Source: an uncultured Collinsella sp.
GTDB taxonomy: Bacteria; Actinomycetota; Coriobacteriia; Coriobacteriales; Coriobacteriaceae
Assembly: GCA_937950325.1 (NCBI GenBank)
Contig: CALFDJ010000038.1
Span: forward strand, 62,001 to 126,000
DNA length: 64,000 nucleotides
Direction of reading: 5' to 3'
Shown: piece after piece, positions 51,978 through 60,909 of the stretch
How positions within the stretch are numbered: the stretch's first letter is position 1
How the letters are laid out: the number at the start of each line of letters is the position of its first letter
Position numbers and translations under genes: made by a program
The notes under the pieces: generated by a model
Told to the model about the DNA's origin: nothing
Databases searched by the model: none
What the model saw: only the letters and a program-made list of their open reading frames with translations

Positions 51978-52910
51978 ATGATTTACACGCTCACTGCTAA
52001 TCCCGCCATTGATTACAACATCGCCTGCGACGGCCTTACTGCCAATACCGTCACGCGTACCCGCAATGCCGTCTACACGCCCAACGGCAAAGGCCTCAAC
52101 GTCTCGTTTACGCTTGACCACTATGGTGTCGACACCACGATCCTGGGTTTCTTCGCCGGCTTCTCGGGTGAGTTTATCGTTAAGGGCGCCGAGGCCCTGG
52201 GCGTGCCCGTCAAGCCCGTGTGGACCGACGGTATTACGCGCGTCAATGTGTTCCTCAACGCCGGTCCCGACACCGAGTACAACATGGTCAATGCCGGTGC
52301 CGCCATCAATGAGGCCAACGAGCAGGAGATGTTTGAACTTATCGATTCGCTCGATGACATGACCTGCCTGGTCATCAGCGGCTCGCTGCCTCCCAACACT
52401 TCCGAGGGCTTCTTGGCCGAGGTCCTGCGCCGTGTCAAGGCCAAGGGGGCCGAGTTCGTCCTCGACATCTCGAGCCATCAGCTGGCAGACCTCATTGCTC
52501 TGGAGCCACTGCTGATCAAGCCCAATGACGATGAGCTGCTTGACATCTTTGGCATCAAGGTGAGCGGTGGCGACGACGAGTCCGTCAAGGGCGCTATGGC
52601 CGAGCTGCACGCCAAGGGCGCCAAGAACGTGCTGCTGACCCTTGGTGGCGCCGGTGCGTACTTCTCCAACGGCGAGCATATCTGGTTTGCCAACCGCACC
52701 TTCGACGTCAAGCTGCTGTCGACGGTGTGCGCCGGCGATTCCTCGCTCGCTGCCTTCCTGTCCGTGTGGCACGACGCCCCCGAGCGCGTCGGGGACGCCC
52801 TGCGCCTTTCGATGGCCACTGGCGCCAACGTGGTCGAGTGCCCCGGTCTGGGTGATTTTGCCAAGGTGGACGAATATAAGAATCACATCGAGGTTCGCCA
52901 GGTCTGCTAG
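51978..52910 (+). CDS. PfkB-family sugar-phosphate kinase, copy 2
   Basis: 310 residues; GAAAGGAA before ATG 51978. A clear paralogue of the preceding gene (IYTLTANPAIDYN; NGKGLNVSFTLDHYGVDTTILGFFAGF; VCAGDSSLAAFLSVW), again with CAGD. Equal length and colinear motifs indicate tandem duplication followed by divergence. Its own promoter is implied because a terminator precedes it. The substrate may differ from copy 1 (fructose-1-P versus tagatose-6-P or fructose-6-P). Confidence 0.88.
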   Translation: MIYTLTANPAIDYNIACDGLTANTVTRTRNAVYTPNGKGLNVSFTLDHYGVDTTILGFFAGFSGEFIVKGAEALGVPVKPVWTDGITRVNVFLNAGPDTEYNMVNAGAAINEANEQEMFELIDSLDDMTCLVISGSLPPNTSEGFLAEVLRRVKAKGAEFVLDISSHQLADLIALEPLLIKPNDDELLDIFGIKVSGGDDESVKGAMAELHAKGAKNVLLTLGGAGAYFSNGEHIWFANRTFDVKLLSTVCAGDSSLAAFLSVWHDAPERVGDALRLSMATGANVVECPGLGDFAKVDEYKNHIEVRQVC

Positions 52911-52943
52911 TTCCGGCACCTTGTCTGAATAGTTTGATTATTT

Positions 52944-52977
52944 CGCATCCGTCTTAGACTAGGACGGATGCGTTTTT
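52944..52977 (+). terminator. Terminator after the second PfkB gene
   Basis: CGCATCCGTC, loop of 9, GACGGATGCG then TTTTT. Confidence 0.9.
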
Positions 52978-53074
52978 GTTTATCGGACTTGCGTGTGCAG
53001 TGGAGGCTGTTTCTTGCTAGACTTCTTGCAGACGCAATCGATAGCCAATTTGATAGTCGCAGGAGGCCATAGGC

Positions 53075-54469
53075 ATGTGCAATGTTTCGCTCAACGGTAC
53101 TCAACCGTCCGATGCGTCCCTGCGCGTCCTGCGCGCGCTTGAGGCGGCTGGTCTTGAGGCTTGGTACGTGGGCGGTTGGGTGCGCGACGCCCTGATGGGG
53201 TACCCCAGCCACGATGTTGATATGTGCTGTAGCGGCCTGTGGCAGGAGTCCAAAGCGGCGCTCGAGGCCGCCGGCATCGCGGTTGTGGAGTCGGGCATTA
53301 AATTTGGCGGAATCACGGCTATTTCCGATGGCGAGCGTATCGAGGTCACCACGTACCGTCTGGATGGCTTTTACACCGATGGTCGCCATCCCCAGAGTGT
53401 GGAGCGTGCCTGCTCGCTCGAGGACGATCTGGCGCGCCGCGACTTTACCGTCAATGCCATGGCCTGGCATCCCGAGCGCGGGCTTGTCGACCGCTACGAC
53501 GGCCAGGGTGACTTGGAGCGCAAGCTGATTCGCGCTGTCGGCGATCCCAAGCGTCGCTTCAACGAGGACGCCCTGCGCATGCTGCGTGCTGTGCGCTTTG
53601 CCTGCCGTCTGGACTTTATGATTGAGCCCGAGACCAAGCGTGCGCTTGCCGAGTGCGCGCCGCTGCTCGATGCCGTGGCGCGTGAGCGTGTGGGTATTGA
53701 GCTCGAGGGCATTCTTTCGACCGGTCACGGGGGAGACGCCATGTTGCGCTACCCTGAGCTCATCTGCGCCGCTGTGCCCGAGTTGGCAGCGGGTCGCGGG
53801 TTTGATCAGCGAAGTGTCTATCATGCGTTTAACGTCTACGAGCATATCGCCCGTGTGCTGACGGTGGCAGGGGAGCTGGCGCTGTGCGACGGCGTCGCGC
53901 CATCGTCGAGCCTTATGTGGGCGGCGTTTTTGCACGATGTCTCCAAGCCCGAGTGCTTTACGGTCGATCACGCCGGCAGCGGACACTTCTACGGTCATCC
54001 CGAGCTCGGCGCCAAGAAAGCGCGCGTCATTATGGATCGCCTGGCACTCTCGCACGACCTGGTGCGCGACGTTTGCCTGCTCATCAAATATCACGATAAG
54101 CCGCTGCGCCCCGAGCGCTCCTGCCTGCTCAATATGATGCGCGCGCTTTCGGGTGAGGGCGTCGACACGGCCCGCCTGATTGACGAGCTCATGGACCTCA
54201 AGCGTGCTGACACGCTTGGCAAGGCCCCATCGTGCTTCTATTACGTTGAGACGATTGAGGAGATGCGCGCGATGGCGCACGAGCTGCTGAGGGCGGGGGA
54301 GCCCTATACGCTCAAGATGCTCGCCATCAACGGCGGCGACCTGATCCGTGCTGGAGTCAAGCCCGGGCCGGAACTGGGGCAGCTTCTCAACTCCGCCCTC
54401 GACGCCGTGATCGAAGACAACATTCCCAACGATCGCGAAGCTCTTTTGGTCCATCTCAACTTGAATTAG
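53075..54469 (+). CDS. cca: CCA tRNA nucleotidyltransferase with HD domain
   Basis: 464 residues; AGGAGG upstream of ATG 53075. The head domain shows YVGGWVRDALMG, SHDVDMCCSG (metal Asp pair), and LARRDFTVNAMAW; the RNEDALRMLR-type neck reads RRFNEDALRMLRAVRFACR. An HD domain follows (AAFLHDVSKPECF; YHDKPLRP). It adds or repairs the 3'-CCA of tRNAs. The tRNA gene just downstream already encodes CCA, so repair is a likely use. Confidence 0.92.
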   Translation: MCNVSLNGTQPSDASLRVLRALEAAGLEAWYVGGWVRDALMGYPSHDVDMCCSGLWQESKAALEAAGIAVVESGIKFGGITAISDGERIEVTTYRLDGFYTDGRHPQSVERACSLEDDLARRDFTVNAMAWHPERGLVDRYDGQGDLERKLIRAVGDPKRRFNEDALRMLRAVRFACRLDFMIEPETKRALAECAPLLDAVARERVGIELEGILSTGHGGDAMLRYPELICAAVPELAAGRGFDQRSVYHAFNVYEHIARVLTVAGELALCDGVAPSSSLMWAAFLHDVSKPECFTVDHAGSGHFYGHPELGAKKARVIMDRLALSHDLVRDVCLLIKYHDKPLRPERSCLLNMMRALSGEGVDTARLIDELMDLKRADTLGKAPSCFYYVETIEEMRAMAHELLRAGEPYTLKMLAINGGDLIRAGVKPGPELGQLLNSALDAVIEDNIPNDREALLVHLNLN

Positions 54470-54533
54470 CTACCTAGTTTACCTGCGTGTTCCATAACCT
54501 GCCGACAATTTTTCGGCAATTTGGAATTTCTTC

Positions 54534-54562
54534 TTGCGCTGACGTTTTTTGTCCCGTAATAT
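54534..54562 (+). promoter_or_regulatory. Putative tRNA-Glu promoter
   Basis: TTGCGC (54534-54539) and TAATAT (54557-54562), exact 17-base spacer, 34 bases before the mature tRNA. Confidence 0.65.
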
Positions 54563-54596
54563 ATTATCTCGCAGCACGGCAGTGCAGATGTCATGT

Positions 54597-54673
54597 GGCC
54601 CGTTCGTCTAGCGGTTTAGGACGCCGCCCTCTCAAGGCGGAGATCACCAGTTCGAATCTGGTACGGGCTACCA
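54597..54673 (+). tRNA. tRNA-Glu (anticodon CTC), CCA encoded
   Basis: Acceptor GGCCCGT/ACGGGCT (G1-U72 wobble, as in other actinobacterial tRNA-Glu), D stem GTC/GAC, anticodon stem CCGCC/GGCGG with loop CTCTCAA (anticodon CTC), T stem ACCAG/CTGGT with TTCGAAT loop, discriminator A and genomic CCA. All four arms pair. Confidence 0.97.
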
Positions 54674-54683
54674 CGCATCTGAT

Positions 54684-54722
54684 ACCCGGACTTCCTATGG
54701 AAGGCCGGGTTTTTTATTTTTA
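54684..54722 (+). terminator. Terminator after tRNA-Glu
   Basis: ACCCGG-A-CTTCC, loop TAT, GGAAG-G-CCGGGT followed by TTTTTATTTTT. Confidence 0.9.
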
Positions 54723-54823
54723 AACAACCGTCTGCAATTCCCGTTTGAACCAGAGCTTTGCGTTCTGCCTATGGCCCTTACGGGTACAATATCCAAGATA
54801 TTTTGACTGTTAGAAGGAGTCTC

Positions 54824-56131
54824 ATGACGGAGTCCTCTCAGCATACGTCTAAGCCCCAGGTCGAGGTTGAGGCCTCGGGCGGAGATGACAATAAGAGCGC
54901 ACGCCGCGGCGCCATCTTTATCGGCGTCGTGCTGGTAGGTTATATCGTCTATCTGGTGGTAACCGGGCAGATGGGGCAGTTCTGGGCCGCTATGTCGAGC
55001 GTCCAGGCGTCATGGCTCGTTGTCGCGTGTCTTTGCATGTTCATGTACCTGTTCTTTGGCATTGTGGCCTATGCGATCGCCGTCTGGCTCGATCCCAATT
55101 CGCCCGTCGGCATCCGCGACCTGATCTCGGTCGAGGCGAGTGGCATCTTCTTTGGTAACCTGACGCCCATGATGATGGGCTCCACCCCAGCTCAGATCTA
55201 TCGCCTGACCAAGGCCGGCCAAAACGTGGGCGAGGCCGGAGCCACGCAGTTCACGCGTTTTATCGTGTACCAGTTTGGCCTGGTCGCCTGGGGCGCTATC
55301 CTGCTGCTCGCCCGTATGCCGTTTTTTGCCGAACGCTACGGCGACATGACGCTGCTGTGCGTCTTTAGCTTTGGTGGACACTGCTGCATCTTGCTTGGCA
55401 TCTTCGCCGTCGCGCTCATGCCTAAGACCGTCACGCGCGTCGCCCATTGCATCATCAATTGGCTCGAGCGCATTGGTGTCTCGGCCACTAAGATCGAGAG
55501 TTGGCGCACGTTTGTCGATGGCGAGATCTACTCCTTCTCCGAGAAGTTCAAGCTTTCGGCCGGACATTTTTCTTCCATGCTGCTCACCGTGTTTATCACC
55601 ATGCTGCAGCTCGCGTTTTTCTATCTGGTTCCGTATTTCCTGATGCTTGCCTTTGGCCACCACGAGGTCGACTTTTTCTCGGTCATGGCCGCGAGCGCCT
55701 TTGTCCAGCTGTTAAGCTCTGCGGTTCCTTTGCCCGGTGGAACTGGTGGCGCTGAGGGCGGCTTTGCATTGTTCTTGGGTCATTTCTTCGGTTCGGCTTC
55801 GACCGCCGGCTATCTGCTGTGGCGTCTCATTACGTTTATTGCGCCTACCATTTTGGCTGCGCCCCTGCTGGGACTTAAGAGCGCCCACAACGAGAGCATC
55901 CATGCGCGCTGGGATCGCGTGATGCGCAAGCTCGGCCGCACGCCTCAGACGCCCTCTGCGCCCACTAAGCCGCACCCCACGAATGCTGTTACCGTTGATC
56001 CCAAGAAGCACGCTCAGAAGGCTTCTGGGAGCGCTAAGCCGGCTCATAAGGCCTATGTGCGTCAGACAGGAGACGGTATTCGCGTATCTCCGTCGGCACT
56101 CAATAAGAAGAAGCACCCTAAGTCGCAGTAG
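54824..56131 (+). CDS. YbhN/UPF0104-family (flippase-like, MprF N-domain type) membrane protein
   Basis: 435 residues; ATG 54824 with AGAAGGAG. About eight membrane segments; EASGIFFGNLTPMMMGSTPAQIYRL and LLSSAVPLPGGTGGAEGGFALFLG are the conserved glycine/proline-rich segments of the lysylphosphatidylglycerol synthase TM family. The C-terminal 75 residues are Lys/Pro-rich and cytoplasmic. Family members flip or help transfer lipids; no aminoacyl-transferase domain is present, so the role is probably lipid flipping. Unknown substrate. Confidence 0.85.
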   Translation: MTESSQHTSKPQVEVEASGGDDNKSARRGAIFIGVVLVGYIVYLVVTGQMGQFWAAMSSVQASWLVVACLCMFMYLFFGIVAYAIAVWLDPNSPVGIRDLISVEASGIFFGNLTPMMMGSTPAQIYRLTKAGQNVGEAGATQFTRFIVYQFGLVAWGAILLLARMPFFAERYGDMTLLCVFSFGGHCCILLGIFAVALMPKTVTRVAHCIINWLERIGVSATKIESWRTFVDGEIYSFSEKFKLSAGHFSSMLLTVFITMLQLAFFYLVPYFLMLAFGHHEVDFFSVMAASAFVQLLSSAVPLPGGTGGAEGGFALFLGHFFGSASTAGYLLWRLITFIAPTILAAPLLGLKSAHNESIHARWDRVMRKLGRTPQTPSAPTKPHPTNAVTVDPKKHAQKASGSAKPAHKAYVRQTGDGIRVSPSALNKKKHPKSQ

Positions 56132-56247
56132 GGCAGTCGTGCGTTCTTCATGATGCGAGGCATATTTGTGCTGTATGGGGGATAATCCTCTTACGTAGAT
56201 TATCTCTCATCTGTTGATGAATGCTCGCATATCGAAGGGACACGCCC

Positions 56248-56859
56248 ATGGCAACCAGCAAACCGCGTCTTGATCGTCGCATCGTTCGCAGCCGTAATGC
56301 CATCCTTTCGGCTTTCGAGCGCCTGCTCATGGAAAAGCCGCTGGCAGACATTACGGTGAGTGCCATCGCGCGCGAGGCCAATGTCGACCGCAAGACCTTT
56401 TACGTTCACTTTGGTACGGTTGACGGCCTGCTCGATGCCATTGCCGTCGATGTGGTGGAGATGATTGTCGACTCGGTCGAGAAAACGCTTGCTTCTATGG
56501 ACGGTGACACCAGCGAGCGCGCTCTTGGCGCGGCGGCGACCTTCTTTAAAACCGTTAATGAGGCACTGTGCAACAACTTAGTGCTCAATCGTCAGCTGAT
56601 CGAGAATATTCCGCTCGATGATTTCATGGCTCGTCTTCGTGCGCCGCTCGAACATGAGATTGCCGAGCGCGATCTGCTGCCCCAAGGTCTCAAGGACGAG
56701 ATGTTCGATTACTATCTGGCGTTTTTGCTGTCGGGTATTATCGGTATCTATCGCACGTGGGCGTTGTCTGATGGCTCGGTTCCTATCGAGCGCGTCTCGG
56801 AGGTCGCCAACGACCTGACTCTCAATGGCCTGTCGAGTCTGGAATCTCGCTTGGATTAG
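56248..56859 (+). CDS. TetR-family transcriptional regulator
   Basis: 203 residues; ATG 56248 with GAAGGGA 7 bases upstream. N-terminal helix-turn-helix AILSAFERLLMEKPLADITV, then SAIAREANVDRKTFYVHFG; the remaining helices form a variable ligand domain of the TetR_C type seen with Dha-operon activators (FLLSGIIGIYRTW). It may control the YbhN-type neighbour or the convergent importer operon; no operator was identified. Confidence 0.88.
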   Translation: MATSKPRLDRRIVRSRNAILSAFERLLMEKPLADITVSAIAREANVDRKTFYVHFGTVDGLLDAIAVDVVEMIVDSVEKTLASMDGDTSERALGAAATFFKTVNEALCNNLVLNRQLIENIPLDDFMARLRAPLEHEIAERDLLPQGLKDEMFDYYLAFLLSGIIGIYRTWALSDGSVPIERVSEVANDLTLNGLSSLESRLD

Positions 56860-56971
56860 GCCTAGTTGGGCTCGTCGGCGTGGAAATTCCTGTTCACGAG
56901 GTTCTCCGGCGCCTTGGAGACCTCGCCGGCGTAGGAGCTTTAGCCTGAGGATCCTTAAAAGAAAGTCCAGT

Positions 56972-58288
56972 TTATTCTTCCCACTCCAAATGGGAATCCT
57001 CCGATGCGCCTTCGCACGCTCGCATGACCTCGATACCATGCGAGCGTGCGAACTCGACGAGCTCTGCGTTGCGGGCGTTTATGGTGCCGAAGGCGGCGGG
57101 GCACACGATAAGGCGCGCGCAGTGGACGAGGAGCTCTTTGGCGCGGGCTATGGTTTTATCCCCGATCGGCTCGAAGGCGCGCTCGGCCACGCATTCCGTC
57201 GCCAGGTCGCGCGCGAGCTCGCAGTCGATGTCCCCTTCGTGCAGAACGCCCGCGTAGAACGCCTTGCCCTGCCGGATGAGCTGGCGAAACACAGCCGACC
57301 CCGTACCTGCGCCGGCGATGACGAACGTGTGTGCATCGCCGTGTGGGCGCCCAATTTCCACGCTGCCGAAGCGCTCGTTGAAGGTGCCATGTTGAAGGCC
57401 GTAGAGCTCGCCAATCGTCTCGCGCGTGAATATGTCCTCGGGTGCGCCGGCGCGGAAGACCCGGCCGTCCTTCACGCAAATCACCTTGTCGGCGCTTTTC
57501 TGCGCGAGCTCGAGTTCGTGGATGGACATGATGACAGCAACATTCCGCGATTTCGCAAGGTGGCGAAGTATTCGCAGCAGGTCGATCTGGTAGCGGATAT
57601 CGAGATACGACGTGGGCTCATCGAGCACGAGCACACGCGGATCCTGCGCGATGGCGCGTGCGAGCATGACGCGCTGGCGTTGCCCGTCGCTTATCTGCAT
57701 GAAGTCGCGCTCGGCGAGCCCTTCCACATGTGCGGTTTTCATGGCCTCGTCGACCCGATTATGGTCATCGAGCGTGAGTGTGCCCATTCGCCCGGTGTAG
57801 GGATGCCTTCCCGCCTCTACGATATCGCGGCAGGTGAGGAGCTCGGTCCGGGGGCGATCTGTCAGCATAACGGCAAGGTTCCTTGCGAACTCCGCCGTCT
57901 TCCATCGGGAAATCTCCCGCCCGTCGAGCTCGACCGTGCCGGCAAGCGGTGCCAGATGGCGTGTGATTGTTTTCAAGATGGTCGACTTGCCCGAGCCGTT
58001 CGGCCCGATGAGCGCCACGACGTCGCCCGCGCGAACCTCCAGATCGACGCCTTCGACTACGACCTTCTTGTCGTAGCCCGCCGACAGGTCGCTTATGCGG
58101 AAAAGCGGCACTCCGTCAGCCTGCGTTTCGACCGGGGTTTCGAGGTTCGACTCCGCTCGGAGGAGACGTCCCGCGCGCAGTTCCGCACGAGCCGAAAGCG
58201 CCTTCTGGCGCTTTCGTGCGAGCTTAGGACTGTTTAAGCATGGAATGTCCCCTCCGAGCGTTTTGGGCTGCGGCACGAATTTCCCCAT
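56972..58288 (-). CDS. ABC importer ATPase (FepC/BtuD type) with N- and C-terminal extensions
   Basis: 438 residues; ATG 58288 directly abuts the permease stop, with GAGG inside that gene's end. The ATPase domain begins near residue 61 (PLFRISDLSAGYDKK): Walker A GPNGSGKST at 95-103, signature ISDGQRQRVMLARAIA (SDGQ instead of SGGQ), Walker B VLVLDEPTSYLD. Residues 15-37 are encoded by a hairpin repeat also found at 48440-48503. About 120 residues after the ATPase form a second, Rossmann-like domain (HTFVIAGAGTGSAVFRQLI) of unknown use. A perfect 16-bp inverted repeat lies in the last 80 coding bases. It should power iron, heme or corrinoid import. Confidence 0.88.
   Translation of the reverse strand: MGKFVPQPKTLGGDIPCLNSPKLARKRQKALSARAELRAGRLLRAESNLETPVETQADGVPLFRISDLSAGYDKKVVVEGVDLEVRAGDVVALIGPNGSGKSTILKTITRHLAPLAGTVELDGREISRWKTAEFARNLAVMLTDRPRTELLTCRDIVEAGRHPYTGRMGTLTLDDHNRVDEAMKTAHVEGLAERDFMQISDGQRQRVMLARAIAQDPRVLVLDEPTSYLDIRYQIDLLRILRHLAKSRNVAVIMSIHELELAQKSADKVICVKDGRVFRAGAPEDIFTRETIGELYGLQHGTFNERFGSVEIGRPHGDAHTFVIAGAGTGSAVFRQLIRQGKAFYAGVLHEGDIDCELARDLATECVAERAFEPIGDKTIARAKELLVHCARLIVCPAAFGTINARNAELVEFARSHGIEVMRACEGASEDSHLEWEE
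57011..57052. repeat. Perfect 16-bp inverted repeat inside the ABC ATPase gene end
   Basis: TTCGCACGCTCGCATG (57011-57026), 10-base loop, CATGCGAGCGTGCGAA (57037-57052). It encodes residues of about 413-426 (FARSHGIEVMRACE) and is the last structure of the minus-strand operon, 40 bases from the stop. Confidence 0.75.
58179..58245 (+). repeat. Covarying hairpin repeat, family C copy 2, inside coding sequence
   Basis: AGTTCCGCACGAGCC, stem GAAAGCGCC, loop TTCT, GGCGCTTTC, GTGCGAGC, TTAGGACTGTTTAAGCATGGAA. Flanks match copy 1 (48440-48503) and the central stem is changed on both sides so that it still pairs. It lies in the first 110 coding bases of the ABC ATPase gene, antisense to it. Confidence 0.8.
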
Positions 58289-59329
58289 CTACCTCACCCG
58301 CTTCTTCAACATGAGTGCGATAACCACCGGCGCGCCGAAGATGGCGGTGACGGCGCTGATGGAAAGCTCGACGGGGGAGAACAGCGTGCGCGCGATCAAA
58401 TCGCAGCCCGCGCAGAAGATGGCGCCTCCCAAGAAGCACGCAGGAATCACGCGGATGGGCTTCGACGACTTCAGCGCCGACTTAACGAGATGCGGAACCG
58501 CGATGCCTACGAACGACACCGGACCAGCGAACGCGGTCACGCAGGCGGAGAGCATGCTCGCTAGAAGGACGAGCACCACGTGGAAGCGTGCGACGTTCAC
58601 GCCGACGCTTTTCGCGTAGGCTCCTCCCAGCTGGAAGGCGGAAAGGGGCTTCGATATCGCGAATACGCATGCGCTCACGGTGATCACCACGACCGCGATG
58701 ACCGCGATGTCGTCCCAGCTCGAACCCGAGAAGCTACCCAAAGACCAGTTGTGCAGGTTCACGATGGACTGGTCGTCGGCGAAGGCGATAAGGAAGTTCG
58801 TCGCCGCCGAGCAGATGTATCCCACCATGACGCCCGCCACGATGAGCATGGCCATGGAACTTATGCGCCGTGCGATGAGGAGCACGAAGCCGATGGTGAT
58901 AAGCGAGCCCAGAAACGCTGCGGCCACCATGGCCGGCGAGGACATGGCCTGGTTCGCGCCCAGAAGTACGATCATCGTAAGCGCGACGACGAACTTTGCG
59001 CCCGAGGAGACGCCCAAGATGAACGGGTCGGCGATGGGATTGTTGAAAAACGTCTGCAGCAGGAACCCGGAGAGCGAAAGTGCCCCGCCGAGAAGCACGG
59101 CTGAAAGCACGCGCGGCAGGCGAATCTCCCAGATGACTTGGCTTTCCATGGAATTGGCCGCGCCGCCCGAAAGGATGCCGGGGATGTGGCCTGCGGGCAC
59201 GAGCACGCTCCCGATGCACAGGTTGGCCCCGACGAGCACGATGAGGGCAACAGCGAGCAGCGCCGTCACGACGCGACACCGCGCGGCGCGCCCCGATTCG
59301 TCGTATGCCATGGAAAGTCGGCTTCTCAT
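58289..59329 (-). CDS. FecCD-family ABC importer permease
   Basis: 346 residues, about nine to ten membrane segments. EIRLPRVLSAVLLGGALSLSGFLLQ, NPIADPFILGVSSGA, and FVGIAVPHLVKSALKSSKPIRVIP (coupling-helix region) are the FecCD signature. It forms the membrane channel for Fe-siderophore, heme or cobalamin import with the ATPase downstream and the binding protein upstream (4-base gap). ATG 59329 lacks a strong ribosome site; ATG 59311 is an alternative. The substrate is not readable from the permease. Confidence 0.92.
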   Translation of the reverse strand: MRSRLSMAYDESGRAARCRVVTALLAVALIVLVGANLCIGSVLVPAGHIPGILSGGAANSMESQVIWEIRLPRVLSAVLLGGALSLSGFLLQTFFNNPIADPFILGVSSGAKFVVALTMIVLLGANQAMSSPAMVAAAFLGSLITIGFVLLIARRISSMAMLIVAGVMVGYICSAATNFLIAFADDQSIVNLHNWSLGSFSGSSWDDIAVIAVVVITVSACVFAISKPLSAFQLGGAYAKSVGVNVARFHVVLVLLASMLSACVTAFAGPVSFVGIAVPHLVKSALKSSKPIRVIPACFLGGAIFCAGCDLIARTLFSPVELSISAVTAIFGAPVVIALMLKKRVR

Positions 59330-59333
59330 GGTG

Positions 59334-60905
59334 CTAGCCGAGCTTCCTCAGATAATGGAAGTTGCTCGCGTCATCGCCGGTGAACGCCCCGTGCAGCTCG
59401 TCGATAATGTCGGCGGTGGAAGTCATCTGCTGGTACATGTCGGCGCTTGTGACCCAGACGTTGCCGTTCTTCACGGCTTTGAACTGCGACAATAGCGCGT
59501 TTTTGCCTACGAAGTCGTTCAAGGTGGCAACCGATTCGTCGATGGTGCCGTTGTAGACGATAATGTCGGCATCCTTCGCCGTCGCGTAGAAGCGCTCCAT
59601 TTCGAGCGTTACTGACGAACCTGACGTCGACGCCGTCTGCGCGTCATCGAGCGCGTAGTTGCCGCCTGCAAGCTCGATCATCTGCGCCACGTAGTCGCCC
59701 GCCCGCCGCGTGACGGCGGCCCCGTTCGAGTTAATGTAGAAATACGCCACGGTTTTACCTGACGACGCGAGCCCCGACGTTTGCTCGACGCGGGTCTTCT
59801 GCTCGTTGAACAGGTGCGCGGCCTCGTCTTCCTTGTCGAACAGGACGCCGAAAAGCTTAATCCACTCGACGCGCCCGAGTGCTTCGGGCTCGCTCGACGA
59901 CTGTTCGGTGAGCACGACGAGCCCGAGTTTCTGCAGCTTTTCCTTCACATCCGGTGTGTGGTTGATCATGGTGTTCTCGATGGCGAGCGTGCAGCCCGAG
60001 GTCGATATTCGCTCGTAGTCGGGCGCGCTGTACTTGCCGCCGTAGGCGATCGCCCCACTTTCGAGTGCGCTTTTGAAGCCCGCGACCGAGCAATCGTCGG
60101 CCTTCGTGCCCGACATGATGATATTGTCGTTCGCATCGAGCGCGTCGACCAGGCACATCGTCGCCGACGACACGAGGTACACCTTGTCGGCGGGGCGCCT
60201 TATGACCGCGATGTCGGAGCTCAACCCATCAGGTACCTTCGCATCTTGCGGCACCACGAGGAAGCGCTCCCCGTTCGAAATGCAGATAAGCCGCAGGCCG
60301 CCTTCGAACTCGTCGACAGTGAAGTGCTCGGCGTATTCAAGCTGAAGCGTCCCCGTCGGCTTCCAGCCGCAGCCCAAATCGGCGTTGTGGAAGTCGGCCG
60401 CGGCGCTTGAAGCCGTTCTCGCAGGGGAGCCGCCGCTTGCATCGTCGCCCGTTTTCTCCTTCATGGTGGATGAGTCGAAGTGGAGCGTGTAGTCGATGGT
60501 GTGCGGCGTCGACATGGCGACGGTCTCGGCCGACACGGCCATGTCCTCGTCGAGCGTGACGGGTATCTCGAACGTGGAGTTGCCGCCGTCGTTTGCGGGC
60601 GCGTAGTCCACGCCGTCGACGGTCATCTTGTCGTAGTTCGAACTCGACCAGGTGATGGTCGCGGTGTAGGTGTCGCCATCCTTCACAATTGTGGTGGGCG
60701 AGGCGATGCTTGCACGCCCTGACCCACCGGAAAGCGAGACGCTCACAGTGTATTCCTGAGAGTCCGCTGTGGCACCGGTCGCGTTCGGGCTCGCACTGCA
60801 CCCTGCGAAGGGAAGCGCGAGCAGGGCGACGAGAACGCAGGCGATCGCGCGCACCGCGATGCTGCGACGCTTCCTGCTTTCCCCCTTGGGAAGAATCGAC
60901 CGCAT
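59334..60905 (-). CDS. Substrate-binding lipoprotein with N-terminal NEAT-like domain
   Basis: 523 residues. A lipoprotein signal ends in LLALPFAGC near residue 35. Residues about 50-150 (YTVSVSLSG...TYTATITWSSSNYDKMTVDG...HTIDYTLHFDSSTM) look like a NEAT/iron-transport-associated beta domain, by sight and with moderate certainty. From about 190 the chain is a TroA/BtuF-type clamshell (DIAVIRRPADKVYLVSSATMC; GRVEWIKLFGVLFDKEDEAA; GKTVAYFYINSNG; ADIIVYNGTIDES). It should hand heme, iron chelate or corrinoid to the FecCD permease. The fusion of a NEAT-like domain and binding domain is notable. Confidence 0.82.
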   Translation of the reverse strand: MRSILPKGESRKRRSIAVRAIACVLVALLALPFAGCSASPNATGATADSQEYTVSVSLSGGSGRASIASPTTIVKDGDTYTATITWSSSNYDKMTVDGVDYAPANDGGNSTFEIPVTLDEDMAVSAETVAMSTPHTIDYTLHFDSSTMKEKTGDDASGGSPARTASSAAADFHNADLGCGWKPTGTLQLEYAEHFTVDEFEGGLRLICISNGERFLVVPQDAKVPDGLSSDIAVIRRPADKVYLVSSATMCLVDALDANDNIIMSGTKADDCSVAGFKSALESGAIAYGGKYSAPDYERISTSGCTLAIENTMINHTPDVKEKLQKLGLVVLTEQSSSEPEALGRVEWIKLFGVLFDKEDEAAHLFNEQKTRVEQTSGLASSGKTVAYFYINSNGAAVTRRAGDYVAQMIELAGGNYALDDAQTASTSGSSVTLEMERFYATAKDADIIVYNGTIDESVATLNDFVGKNALLSQFKAVKNGNVWVTSADMYQQMTSTADIIDELHGAFTGDDASNFHYLRKLG

Positions 60906-60909
60906 GGCG

